Below, piece after piece: positions 9,201 through 15,388 of a stretch of DNA of 46,494 bases; the first letter of the stretch is position 1, and every line of letters starts with the position of its first letter. Origin of the DNA: Clostridia bacterium (lineage in GTDB: Bacteria > Bacillota > Clostridia > Oscillospirales > Butyricicoccaceae); contig JAFSZV010000019.1 in the NCBI GenBank assembly GCA_017455565.1, positions 1 through 46,494 of the forward strand. Reading direction: 5' to 3'. The notes under the pieces were generated by a model, which saw nothing but the letters and a program-made list of their open reading frames with translations, was not told the origin of the DNA and made no database searches. The position numbers and the translations under genes were made by a program.

Positions 9201-10048
9201 CTGTCACCATCGAGCCCGAGGACGCGGCTGTTAAAGACATCGTCTGGAGCAGCAGCAACGAGAGGGTCGCCACCGTTGATGAAAACGGCAAGGTCACGGC
9301 AGTCGGCAGAGGTACCGCCACTATCACCGTCACCGTTACAGATGAATACGGCAATACCATTAGGGTTACCGTCAAGGTCAAGGTCAAAGGCACCGGCGAT
9401 GACTTTACCGATCCCACCAATCCCGTGGAAGACCCCGATCATCCCGGCCCCGTCGGTCCTACACCCATCGATCCCGTTGGTGACGAGTTCCCCTTCGACG
9501 ATGTGCCGCAGATCCCCGGCGACTGGGCTTATGAGGCCATCAAGGATGTTTACGAGCAGGGCCTGATGAACGGCAAGAGCGCCACCAAGTTTGCGCCCAA
9601 CGATAAGCTGACCCGCGCCGAAGTGGTCACCATCCTGTGGCGGATGGAGGGCAAGCCCGCCGCCGTCAAGGACACCGCGTTCACCGACGTGGTGAAGGGC
9701 TCCTACTATGCCGACGCCGTGGCTTGGGCCAACGAGGTCGGCGTGGTCAAAGGTATTTCCGAGACCGAGTTTGCGCCCAACGCGCTGATCACCCGCGAGC
9801 AGTTTGCCGCCATCTTGTACCGCTATGCGCAGCTCAAGGGCGAGGGCTTCGTGGGAACCTGGGCCTTCCTGCTGGATTACGCCGATGCGGACAAGGTTGC
9901 AGAATATGCTTACGAGCCCATGTGCTGGTGCACCATGAAGGGCATCATCAACGGCGTGGGCAATAATATGCTGGATCCTCAGGGCAACGCCACCCGCGCG
10001 CAGGCAGCTGCCATGATCTCGCGTCTGGTGAAGATCCTGAAGAAATAA
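3251..10048 (+). CDS. Giant SLH-anchored S8 subtilase with PA, dockerin-like, cohesin-like and Big_2 modules
   Basis: A 2265-residue secreted serine protease. Order: Sec signal peptide (1-27, ending AVPAFA); propeptide-like region; S8 catalytic domain with D210 (IIDTG), H300 (HGSHVAG), oxyanion N409 and S661 (GTSMAAP), split by a PA domain (about 504-579) as in lactocepin/C5a-peptidase types; Fn3-like region; dockerin-like pair of EF loops (about 842-898, DFNGDGKFTTSD then DLDEDEDIDTYD); further beta-rich regions including one Big_2-like unit (about 1257-1360); cohesin-like domain (about 1688-1785, YDAEKLEFV); three Big_2 repeats (about 1788-2046); three SLH domains (about 2080-2265) binding cell-wall polymer. 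The ATG at 3251 follows AAAAGGAGA and begins the signal peptide. It likely degrades proteins at the cell surface. The dockerin/cohesin assignments are by eye; the catalytic triad is clear. Confidence 0.93.
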   Translation: MKHAWKRLVSVMLAVAMVFGLAVPAFAANNEAPVGSQGITWEKVDNDSVSFRLPRQEMEQLRDEPQYADNEMVRVSIILAKPSALEKGFSTEGIGQNASAMNYRASLINDQASVTSLISRQALSGAKLDVVWNMTLVANMISANVPYGSIEEIKNVRGVQDVVIETRYEPAVVSRDELDPNMSNAGQMTGGIYAHAAGYTGAGSKVAIIDTGLDIEHELFDAAAFEYAIEEDNAAREEAGKDPVALMTENDVAAVWGNLHASSFIDSADGVYRSAKIPFAVNYVDKDLDVVHVNDSQGEHGSHVAGIATGNRYVMRNGQAVSSLDEVLTQGEAPDAQVMVMKVFGKGGGAYDSDYMVAIEDAVIMGADAINLSLGSGAAGQSIQTNETYSAILDSLTQCGTVVTISAGNNGTWADQTPYGYIYSTDSKLHTGGSPGTFANAFTVASVDNDGTTGNYIEVNGEKILYTESTGYGNEPLVAIAGEHEFVYVDGPGVDENENVGVEGHDDFLALGSSVISGKVAVCNRGSSSFFAKVNAAAAQGAIAVIIVNNQPGTIGMNLTGVETTIPAVSITQADGQLLKTNLVDGQTPYYTGTLTVGEKAASMYYDSDSYTMSSFSSWGVPGNLTMKPEITAPGGNIYSVAGLYDAGGGHDQYENMSGTSMAAPQMAGLAAVFAQYIRDEGIADKVEISARQLAQSLLMSTAKPLIEEASGNYYSILNQGAGLVDMQSAIGSRSYILIDEVAVPHYAPSTSAASYADGKVKVELGDDPEREGEYTVKFTVYNLSDEELLVDLSGDFFTQDIFPFTEETSLMNTWTAMLGDVNITWTVNGEEFEPAEEPELDFNGDGKFTTSDVQALLDYVVGNRAEEEMYNLDKADLDEDEDIDTYDCWLALGLLNGAATEIPANDKIEVVAEIKLSIPEELDQNGNYVEGFLFVKEATDDEGAVGVEHSIPVLGYWGDWTEPSMFDVGSFLKYSYDLEDRVPYMYAALGDTAFQIQGFMDGDGYAVGGNPFGPAYDEDTYMPERNALNLKDTGLGGVRFTQIRNASGYRFWITDEEGSVIDGLDANGVERSYAAYYHPNSGKWQNTYTTVRNPLDLSGLEENSAVVLNFSLAPEYSVVDGAIDWDAVKAGTTVSLPVTVDNTAPVISVVDAADDPAQGNGALDTLICTVEDNQFIACVALFDEEGNLLQEEGADLAAEVGESREVSFSLLMESEDGDDDTAPARVPDHLYIQAYDYAYNYSTYKINLNTEELEETPVEVEVQPEFIQIIGTNSVKAEAVVTPWGVDETVRWSIQSVAYNEETEEYEPINEVVATVDENGVITGVSEGYAIVTATYAGNGYVEDPDNMPSGSALVQVKLVDKELNGVVWDENGDVWVSEFNLKTIPEYEKLHEDSMVRTDLVSMAYNGTGNNEKLYGASFDSESGASTLYTVNTKTFELTAVGDESEIGFMDLAGSASLGENVLMGVYGPYVLLIDTTTGQYTGVFDYSNATGGASLVGIAYMGPMLNTYYNQNIDVYAFIDTNGVLYQDAYILMNGSIYNFSDPAEMEPMLNTDFTTDTDHFQSLYFDGTDFYWSCFHRTDNYVEIVMIDGETGEAFSAGRFDDGVWPVGGLFELGVNPADFDTFNNVMIPDGEIEGGMMLEPEEIEAVDFAAAGAKGGLNAVRVDGSATPDSITEMSNIPEEAAYNVIISEEVDATNGLYVVEYDAEKLEFVRCKVNADFDSVKEEEGKVTIGFVNEEPIPAGEDIAEVVFRLKENVSTAVTVTTEERNDEHPENEVETVEFSFTPVTGVTVEPEELEMKVGDEEQLTVTIEPEGATNQVVTWESSNEDAVTVDENGKVKAVGAGEAVITVTTEDGEFTATVTITVVVPVTGVQIRRENEEEPSEGAGYEVGSEDKLVAVIEPEDATNKNVTWESSDENVVTVDEDGNIMVVGVGEAVITVTTEDGEFTANFTVTGMISLKSVTVEPGALEMEVEDEEQLTVTIEPEDAAVKDIVWSSSNERVATVDENGKVTAVGRGTATITVTVTDEYGNTIRVTVKVKVKGTGDDFTDPTNPVEDPDHPGPVGPTPIDPVGDEFPFDDVPQIPGDWAYEAIKDVYEQGLMNGKSATKFAPNDKLTRAEVVTILWRMEGKPAAVKDTAFTDVVKGSYYADAVAWANEVGVVKGISETEFAPNALITREQFAAILYRYAQLKGEGFVGTWAFLLDYADADKVAEYAYEPMCWCTMKGIINGVGNNMLDPQGNATRAQAAAMISRLVKILKK
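8792..8840 (+). repeat. Direct repeat, copy 1, in Big_2-coding region
   Basis: A 49-base unit that recurs at 9062-9110 with one difference (T/C), exactly 270 bases (90 codons) apart. It encodes the end of a Big_2 repeat (…EAVITVTTEDGEFTA). Recombination between copies would delete one domain in frame. Confidence 0.85.
9062..9110 (+). repeat. Direct repeat, copy 2, in Big_2-coding region
   Basis: Second copy of the 49-base unit at 8792-8840. The near-identity at DNA level, while the rest of the two Big_2 domains has diverged, suggests recent duplication or gene conversion. Confidence 0.85.
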
Positions 10049-10079
10049 CAGCAATCCCCACATCTTTCGCAAAACCGGG

Positions 10080-10105
10080 AAGCGGCCGTCTTCGGACGGC
10101 CGCTT
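10080..10105 (+). terminator. GC-rich hairpin after the subtilase gene
   Basis: AAGCGGCCGTC (10080-10090), UUCG tetraloop, GACGGCCGCTT (10095-10105): an 11-bp perfect stem 32 bases after the stop. There is no T-run behind it, so termination may be inefficient or it may act as a 3' stabiliser. Confidence 0.6.
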
Positions 10106-10195
10106 CTGAGACTGGCGAAAAATCCGGCGCGGCTGGCTTTTCCCGAAAAGAGGATCATTTTTTCCGGCGAAACAAAAAGGAGCGTGACGAGATCC

Positions 10196-10933
10196 GTGCT
10201 TGAATTGAAACATATCAGTTATGAGGTCGAGGAAGAGGGCTGCCGCGTGGGAATCCTGCGAGATGTGAGCTTTTCTCTCAACGAAAACAAGTTTGCCGTG
10301 ATCACCGGGCCAAACGGCGGCGGGAAATCCACCATCGCTAAGATCATTGCTGGCGTGATCCGGCCCACTGGCGGGCAGATCCTGCTGGATGGCCGGGACA
10401 TCACCGGCATGAGCATTACCGAGCGGGCCCGGCTGGGCATCGGCTACGCGTTGCAGCAGCCGGTGCGCTTCAAGGGTATCGACGTAAAGGCCCTTTTGTG
10501 CATCGCGGCCGGACATCCGCTGAACACCGCCCAGGCCTGTGAATATCTTTCGCGGGTGGGACTTTGCGCCCGGGATTACGTACACCGCGAGGTCAACGCC
10601 AGCCTTTCGGGCGGCGAGCTCAAGCGCATCGAAATTGCCACGCTGCTGGCTCGCAAACCCCGCCTGTCCGTGTTCGACGAACCGGAGGCGGGCATCGACT
10701 TGTGGAGCTTTCAGAGTCTGATCCACGTGTTTGAACAAATGCGCGGCGAGATCAAGGACAGTTCGATTTTGGTGATTTCGCATCAGGAGCGTATCCTGAA
10801 TATCGCGGACGAGCTGATCGTCGTGGCCGAGGGGCGGATCCAGCATCACGGCCCGCGGCATGAGATCCTTCCGCAGTTGATCGGGACCGATTCGGCCGTG
10901 GGAAGCTGCAGCAGACTGGTGGAAAGGGGCTGA
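10196..10933 (+). CDS. SufC-like ATPase of a minimal SUF (SMS-type) Fe-S assembly system
   Basis: A 245-residue ABC-type ATPase without membrane domain: Walker A GPNGGGKST (38-46), Q-loop in YALQQP, signature LSGGELKR, Walker B LSVFDEPEAGID and switch His in ISHQE. LKRIEIA and DEPEAGID are SufC-like rather than transporter-like. It should energise the neighbouring SufB/D-like scaffold for Fe-S cluster assembly in the cytosol. Start choice: GTG 10196 gives the family N-terminus (VLELKHISYEV) and sits 13 bases after AAGGAG; GTG 10184 is also open but only one base from that site. The SufB/D-like gene follows 5 bases later. No sufS, sufU or sufE homologue is adjacent, matching the two-gene SMS arrangement known from archaea and anaerobic bacteria. 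Confidence 0.85.
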   Translation: MLELKHISYEVEEEGCRVGILRDVSFSLNENKFAVITGPNGGGKSTIAKIIAGVIRPTGGQILLDGRDITGMSITERARLGIGYALQQPVRFKGIDVKALLCIAAGHPLNTAQACEYLSRVGLCARDYVHREVNASLSGGELKRIEIATLLARKPRLSVFDEPEAGIDLWSFQSLIHVFEQMRGEIKDSSILVISHQERILNIADELIVVAEGRIQHHGPRHEILPQLIGTDSAVGSCSRLVERG

Positions 10934-10938
10934 ACGCC

Positions 10939-11859
10939 ATGATGGACGAAATTCAAAAGCGGATGCTGGAAGAACTGATCGACCTGCACGGCGTTCCGGA
11001 GGGGGCCTATAACTTCCGCGTCAACGGCGAGAGTCAAGGCCGCCGCAGCACGGAAAACATCGAGATTACGCCGAAAGAGGGCGTGAGCGGGCTGGAGATC
11101 CGTATCCGCCCCGGCACAAAAAACGAAAGTGTTCACATCCCCGTGGTGCTCAGTGAAACCGGCCTGACCGAAACGGTGTATAACGATTTTTATATCGGGG
11201 AAAACAGCGACGTGGTGATCGTGGCCGGGTGCGGCATCCACAACTGCGGCGTGCAGGATTCCCAGCACGACGGCATCCACCGCTTTTATCTGGCCAAGGG
11301 CGCCAAAATGCGCTATGTCGAGAAGCATTACGGCGAGGGCGACGGCGAGGGCAAGCGCATCCTGAACCCCGTTACCGAGGTCTATCTGGAGCAGGGGAGC
11401 ACGGCGGAGCTGGAAATGGTGCAGATCCGCGGCGTGGATTCCACCGAGCGCGTTACCAAGGCCGAGCTGGCCGAGGAGGCCCGCCTAGTGATCCAGGAGC
11501 GTCTTCTGACCCATGGACAGCAGAACGCCGTCAGCGTCTATCAGGTGGCGCTCAACGGCAAAAACTCCAGTGCCGATGTGGTCTCGCGCTCGGTGGCGCG
11601 GGACGCGTCCTATCAGAAATTCGACGCGCTCATCCACGGAAACGCCCCCTGCCACGGTCATTCCGAGTGCGATGCCATCATCATGGACAGCGCCTGCGTG
11701 CTGGCCGTGCCGCAGCTTGAGGCCAACAACGTGGACGCCGCGCTGATCCACGAGGCCGCCATCGGCAAGATTGCCGGCGAGCAGCTCATTAAGCTGATGA
11801 CGCTTGGCCTCACCGAGGCCGAGGCCGAGGAGCAGATCATCAACGGGTTTTTGAAATAA
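10939..11859 (+). CDS. SufB/SufD-like scaffold of a minimal SUF (SMS-type) system
   Basis: A 306-residue SufB/SufD-core (PF01458) protein, shorter than E. coli SufB (about 495), and consisting mainly of the beta-helix plus the C-terminal helical part. The C-terminus HEAAIGKIAGEQL…GLTEAEAEEQIINGF is characteristic of the family. C244 (in HSECDAII) aligns by eye with the conserved scaffold Cys of SufB and H271 with the His of SufB/D active interfaces (inference). Further Cys and His residues (CGIHNCG near 94-99, APCHGH) could also ligate metal. It lies 5 bases after the ATPase and is surely cotranscribed. Expected complex: two ATPases with two scaffolds. In a standard SUF system one would see separate SufB and SufD. 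Confidence 0.85.
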   Translation: MMDEIQKRMLEELIDLHGVPEGAYNFRVNGESQGRRSTENIEITPKEGVSGLEIRIRPGTKNESVHIPVVLSETGLTETVYNDFYIGENSDVVIVAGCGIHNCGVQDSQHDGIHRFYLAKGAKMRYVEKHYGEGDGEGKRILNPVTEVYLEQGSTAELEMVQIRGVDSTERVTKAELAEEARLVIQERLLTHGQQNAVSVYQVALNGKNSSADVVSRSVARDASYQKFDALIHGNAPCHGHSECDAIIMDSACVLAVPQLEANNVDAALIHEAAIGKIAGEQLIKLMTLGLTEAEAEEQIINGFLK

Positions 11860-11947
11860 TGACGCTCTTTTAACCGGCGCTCAAGCGTTGCTGAAACAGG
11901 TTTGGCTGAGGCGCCGGAAACAGAGCGGGAATTTCAGGAGAGCTGTT

Positions 11948-12535
11948 ATGAAAATTCATGAAAGCTGGATCAGGGAACGACTTCCGAAGGGGCTGCCGGA
12001 GGAGGCGATCCGCCGGGGACTTTCTTTCGGCGGTTATTACCGGGAGGGCCTGAAGGTGATGTCCTTCGGCGAACGCGGCAGGCCGGACCGCCTGGAATAT
12101 GAGGCCGCCGATGAAGAGGACCTGTGCTTGTGGGAGCTTGACAAGGCGTGCAGCCGCATCGCCGCGGAAACGGAACTCCTGAATCGAAAAAAGAATGCGG
12201 CAAAATGGCGGTATTCCCGTGATCACGCCGAAAACGGGTTCTGGTTTTATATCGAGCGGCGTAGCTATGTGTACAACGCCATCGAGGACACAAGGCTCGC
12301 GTGGTTTGAGCTGTATCTGGCGCTTATTCAGCCGAGCTTCCCCCGGGAACGGTGGGAACAGGAGGTACTGCGGCACGTGGAGCTGATGAATCACTGGTAC
12401 GCAGCGCCCCATTGGGATTACGACAGAGAAGCGCTTTGCTTTTTCGAAATCAGCGATTCCAAAGAGCATTCGGGCGGAAACCCGGATAACGAAGAGCCGA
12501 GACCGGGCTCCGTAATCAAAATGATCGACGGATGA
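11948..12535 (+). CDS. Uncharacterised 195-residue protein, weakly Imm63-like
   Basis: I do not firmly recognise this soluble, charged protein. No signal peptide or membrane segment is visible. Its central pattern (an acidic stretch, EEDLCLWELDKACSRIA, then an R/K-rich piece, a YIERRSYVYNAIEDTR segment, W…ELYLAL…W, and HVELMNHWY) recalls the immunity-protein 63 style of polymorphic-toxin immunity proteins, but this is a low-confidence reading. The ATG at 11948 follows CAGGAGAG by 7 bases; an in-frame upstream ATG at 11888 lacks a ribosome site. It lies 88 bases after the SUF-like pair and is closed by a strong terminator. No toxin gene is adjacent. Confidence 0.6.
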   Translation: MKIHESWIRERLPKGLPEEAIRRGLSFGGYYREGLKVMSFGERGRPDRLEYEAADEEDLCLWELDKACSRIAAETELLNRKKNAAKWRYSRDHAENGFWFYIERRSYVYNAIEDTRLAWFELYLALIQPSFPRERWEQEVLRHVELMNHWYAAPHWDYDREALCFFEISDSKEHSGGNPDNEEPRPGSVIKMIDG

Positions 12536-12593
12536 CGGCTGCCTCTTCCGGCTTCGCCTGAACCGAGCGGAAAATCACAGCTTTATATCAAAG

Positions 12594-12627
12594 CCCCCGG
12601 CGGAACAGATCCGCCGGGGGTCGTTTT
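12594..12627 (+). terminator. Intrinsic terminator after the Imm63-like gene
   Basis: CCCCCGGCGGA (12594-12604) pairs perfectly with TCCGCCGGGGG (12610-12620), followed by TCGTTTTA. It lies between convergent genes and may also slow leftward transcription. Confidence 0.8.
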
Positions 12628-12659
12628 AGCCAGGGGAAAGCCGATATGCTTTACACGGC

Positions 12660-13769
12660 TCAATCTTCAAAGGAAAAATGATAGGGAAGATTCAGCTTGT
12701 CGCGCAGCTCCACCAGTTCATTCTGGATGCTTTCGCCCACGGGCACACCCTTGTCCCTGCGCTCCAGCCAGGCCAGATGCTCCTTTTCGCCGGCAGTGTA
12801 GATATGTTCTTCGCCGGGGGCCTTTTCGCTGGCCCGCAGATCCCGGAGGATACCGCCCGCGGTGGTCTTGAAGGTGTCCAGCCCCATGAAAAATTCGGGG
12901 TTGATGACGAAGAAGAAATGTCCCAGCCGATACATGCGGTTGGTGCCGTCGGGATTTTTGCCCGACAGCGCCTTCATGTAGGGGCCGCCCGCCAGCGCGG
13001 CGGAGAGGATTTCTACGATGGTGGTGAAGCCGTAGCCCTTGTAGCCGCCGGTGCTTTCGCCCAGACCGCCCAGAGGCAGCAGGGCGCAGTTGCCCTTGCG
13101 CATCTCTTTCAGGATGGCGCCAGAATCGGTCATGGTGCCGCCGTCTTTGGTAATCACCAGACCGGCGGGGGTGGGCTGGTGATTGCGTTCGTAATATTCG
13201 ATCTTGCCGTTTTGCACGGTGCTGGTGGCGCAGTCGAAGTTAAAGGGGAAATCCTCGTCGGTGGGCATGGTAAAGGTCAGCGGGTTGGTGCCCATCATGG
13301 GCTCCACGCCGAAGGTGGGCGCCACCGAGGGGCGGGCGTTGGTGCCGGAAATGCCGATCATTCCAGCTTTTTCCGCCATGGTGGTCCAGTAGCCGGCGAT
13401 GCCGTAGTGGGTGGAATTGTAGATGGCGCCGCCCGCCATGCCATAGGTGCGGGCCTTCTCGATGAGCATTTTCATCATCCGGTGGCTTGCCACCATGCCC
13501 ATGCCGTTGTTGGCGTCCATCACCACGGTGGTGGGGGTTTCCTTTACAATATCGATCTTGGTGACGGGGAGCAGGGTCCCGTTGACGATGCGGTCGATAT
13601 AAATGGGCTTGAAGCGGTTGCAGCCGTGGCTTTCGACGCCGCGCCGGTCAGATTCCAGCAGCACGTCGGCACAGATGCGGGCGTCTTCCTCGGGCACGCC
13701 GTAAGCCTTGAACACATCGATCATAAACGCGTTCATCTGTTCCCAGGGCACAAAAGGTCTTGTTTCCAT
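12660..13769 (-). CDS. Ldh-family (type-2 malate/L-lactate dehydrogenase-like) NAD(P)H oxidoreductase
   Basis: A 369-residue member of PF02615, a fold unrelated to classical LDH. Signatures seen: SDRRGVESHGCNRF near the N-terminus, the catalytic-region His in NSTHYGIAGYW, GTNARPSVAPTFG, MGTNPLTFTMPT, and GGYKGYGF. Family members reduce 2-oxoacids (malate, ureidoglycolate, sulfolactate, imine acids); the substrate cannot be told from sequence. Of two in-frame ATGs, the one at 13769 is preferred because GGAGGA sits 6 bases upstream; the other (13775) abuts it. It is monocistronic, with a near-consensus promoter. Confidence 0.9.
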   Translation of the reverse strand: METRPFVPWEQMNAFMIDVFKAYGVPEEDARICADVLLESDRRGVESHGCNRFKPIYIDRIVNGTLLPVTKIDIVKETPTTVVMDANNGMGMVASHRMMKMLIEKARTYGMAGGAIYNSTHYGIAGYWTTMAEKAGMIGISGTNARPSVAPTFGVEPMMGTNPLTFTMPTDEDFPFNFDCATSTVQNGKIEYYERNHQPTPAGLVITKDGGTMTDSGAILKEMRKGNCALLPLGGLGESTGGYKGYGFTTIVEILSAALAGGPYMKALSGKNPDGTNRMYRLGHFFFVINPEFFMGLDTFKTTAGGILRDLRASEKAPGEEHIYTAGEKEHLAWLERRDKGVPVGESIQNELVELRDKLNLPYHFSFED

Positions 13770-13829
13770 AAGCATTCCTCCAAGGCAGCCGCCGTCGTGC
13801 GGCGGGATATCAGCGGATCGTACAAATCC

Positions 13830-13857
13830 ATTATAGCAGATGCGGAAACGGTGTCAA
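13830..13857 (-). promoter_or_regulatory. Promoter of the Ldh-family gene
   Basis: Minus strand: TTGACA (13857-13852), 16-base spacer, TATAAT (13835-13830). Consensus hexamers; start of transcription about 50 bases before the ATG. Confidence 0.85.
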
Positions 13858-13883
13858 GAAAAAGCCAGCTTTCGGAAAAAGCG

Positions 13884-13912
13884 TTGCGCCCCGGGCCCGC
13901 ATGTGATATAAT
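13884..13912 (+). promoter_or_regulatory. Orphan rightward promoter facing the AT-rich island
   Basis: TTGCGC (13884-13889), 17-base spacer, TATAAT (13907-13912) preceded by TGA, an extended -10. No intact gene follows: 13913-14050 is without a credible frame, then come gene fragments. It may be the surviving promoter of a gene lost when the island inserted, or drive an unrecognised RNA. Confidence 0.5.
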
Positions 13913-14049
13913 CAGCGGGAAAGGATTACCTTTTCTGGAAGCGTTGACATCATAGGCATTATCTTTCCGTTTTTTCCAGCATCGGCAGATTCACAGCAAG
14001 ACCGGGCGCAGCTGTTCTGCGGAACAGATCCCGCGACCGCCGCACATGA

Positions 14050-14178
14050 ATTGACGGTGTATTACCTGTAGGCGATATAATTTACATTGCAGGAATAGGC
14101 ATATTGTCAATTGCCGATGCAATAAATGAACTTAGCGCTGATAATATTGCAAGTTTTGTAACAAATACACCAAAGTAG
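14050..14178 (+). pseudogene. C-terminal fragment of an unknown gene in the AT-rich island
   Basis: A frame open from just after TGA 14047-14049 to TAG 14176-14178, about 42 codons without a usable start. It reads as a hydrophobic stretch (VGDIIYIAGIGILSIADAI) with a polar tail ending NTPK. The amino-acid make-up looks protein-like and the DNA is AT-rich from about 14075. Family unknown; probably a relic. Confidence 0.3.
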
Positions 14179-14296
14179 AGTGCCGAATCCTTTACTTGTT
14201 GATACTGGTGGCATGACCTTTAGAAACTGGCTGACTACTATGAGTTTTGCTGAACAGTATGAATGGGGCATTTTGGTATTATTATGGGGTGGAAAT

Positions 14297-14680
14297 ATGA
14301 AAAGGAATCAGAATAAAGAATATTATATTCAGAGTATTGTTTCAATTGAGGCCAAGTCTATCCATAGTCCTGATGATTGTACGAGGCAAAAAGTACAAAT
14401 CAATAATATTGCACAGCGAAAACTTCAAAAATTGCTTTGAGAGCTCGAACAGCAGTCTAACCTTGCATCGGAAGTATGTGCAGAGCTTATGAAAAATGAA
14501 GATGTCCATGTGCGCCATTTAGCTGCATATCTGTGCTTAATGCGCTATCATGTACATGAGCAGGCAGCGGAGGCTTTGCTGGAAGAACTCAGCCGTCATG
14601 AAGATCCTTGGATATGCTTAAGCGCTCAGCGAAATTTGAAAATCTGGCGTAAAGAGTTGGACCCGACAAAGCCGTTTTAA
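14297..14680 (+). pseudogene. HEAT-like small protein gene interrupted by in-frame TGA
   Basis: From ATG 14297 (GGGGTGGAAAT upstream) to TAA 14680, one frame encodes about 127 residues with a single internal TGA at 14438-14440. Before it: KRNQNKEYYIQSIV…; after it: ELEQQSNLASEV…NEDVHVRHLAAYLCL…ALLEELSRHEDPWICLSAQRNL, a helical HEAT-type repeat pattern similar to DUF2019-like small proteins (tentative). Because the frame stays coherent on both sides, this is a nonsense mutation or a sequencing error rather than two genes. The frame also extends upstream to GTG 14180, adding 39 residues that look like a fragment of something else. Strongly AT-rich (14281-14340 has 16 G/C of 60), indicating foreign origin. 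Confidence 0.6.
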
Positions 14681-14852
14681 GTTTTAAAACCGCCGCGGAG
14701 TGGCATTCGCACGGCGAAGCTGACGGAGGATGTCCTCATCTAATCACTGTGTGCTGCGCTGTTCCTTTGGCTAAGTCCAATACAGCAAAGCTGAATTTTG
14801 TCATTTTAACACGATTTGTGACGGCTCGCCTTTGCGGGTACAGGAGGTTTAT

Positions 14853-15338
14853 ATGGAAGAGCAGATCATGTTTCAAGGATTCCCGGGATACCCGACTCTT
14901 TGCGCACAGGCCCGCGCCCTGACGGAGGACGTGCCCCATCTCACGGCGAATCTCAGCAATCTTTCGGCGTTGCTCTTTGCCTCGCTGGAGCGGATCAACT
15001 GGGCGGGGTTTTATCTGCTGGAGGGCGAAACGCTGGTGCTGGGGCCTTTCCAGGGCAAGCCCGCCTGCATCGAGATCCCGCTGGGGAAGGGCGTCTGCGG
15101 CACGGCGGCCGCGCAGGATCAAACCCAGCTTGTGGCTGACGTCCACGCCTTTCCCGGACACATCCCCTGCGACAGCGCCTCCCGCTCCGAGCTCGTCGTC
15201 CCGCTTCACGGGAAAACCGGTATCGTCGGCGTGCTGGACATCGACAGCCCTTATCCCGCCCGCTTTACCGGGGAGGATAAAGCGGGACTGGAGCAGTTTG
15301 TCCGCGTGATCGAACAGACTCTTTCCGATTTGCTTTGA
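14853..15338 (+). CDS. msrC: Free methionine-(R)-sulfoxide reductase (GAF fold)
   Basis: A 161-residue single GAF-domain enzyme reducing free Met-(R)-O (EC 1.8.4.14), not protein-bound Met. The three family cysteines are present as C72, C82 (GVCGTA) and C106 (IPCDSASRSE), with the same 10- and 24-residue spacing as in E. coli YebR. Substrate-site elements NWAGFY, DVHAFPGHI, SELVVP and GVLDIDSP are intact. The ATG at 14853 follows CAGGAGG. No clear promoter was found in 14690-14850. It ends at a bidirectional terminator. Fits the oxidative-damage theme of ferritin and desulfoferrodoxin. Confidence 0.93.
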   Translation: MEEQIMFQGFPGYPTLCAQARALTEDVPHLTANLSNLSALLFASLERINWAGFYLLEGETLVLGPFQGKPACIEIPLGKGVCGTAAAQDQTQLVADVHAFPGHIPCDSASRSELVVPLHGKTGIVGVLDIDSPYPARFTGEDKAGLEQFVRVIEQTLSDLL

Positions 15339-15348
15339 TGAAAAAAGA

Positions 15349-15378
15349 TCCCCGGCCGCAAGGCCGGGGACTTTTTTT
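15349..15378. terminator. Bidirectional terminator between msrC and lipoprotein gene
   Basis: TCCCCGGCC (15349-15357), GCAA tetraloop, GGCCGGGGA (15362-15370), then CTTTTTTT on the plus strand; the A-run before it (15341-15346) supplies a T-run for the minus strand. Confidence 0.9.
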
Positions 15379-15388
15379 ACTCAAATAC

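Noticed and set aside
3230..10861. A 2543-codon open frame on the minus strand opposite the subtilase and ATPase genes
   Set aside because: The plus strand has a complete signal peptide, catalytic triad and SLH domains. The opposite frame has no start signal or recognisable domain and is rich in His/Gly/Asp typical of a mirror frame. Strong codon bias on the plus strand (few TTA, CTA, TCA) removes stops from it.
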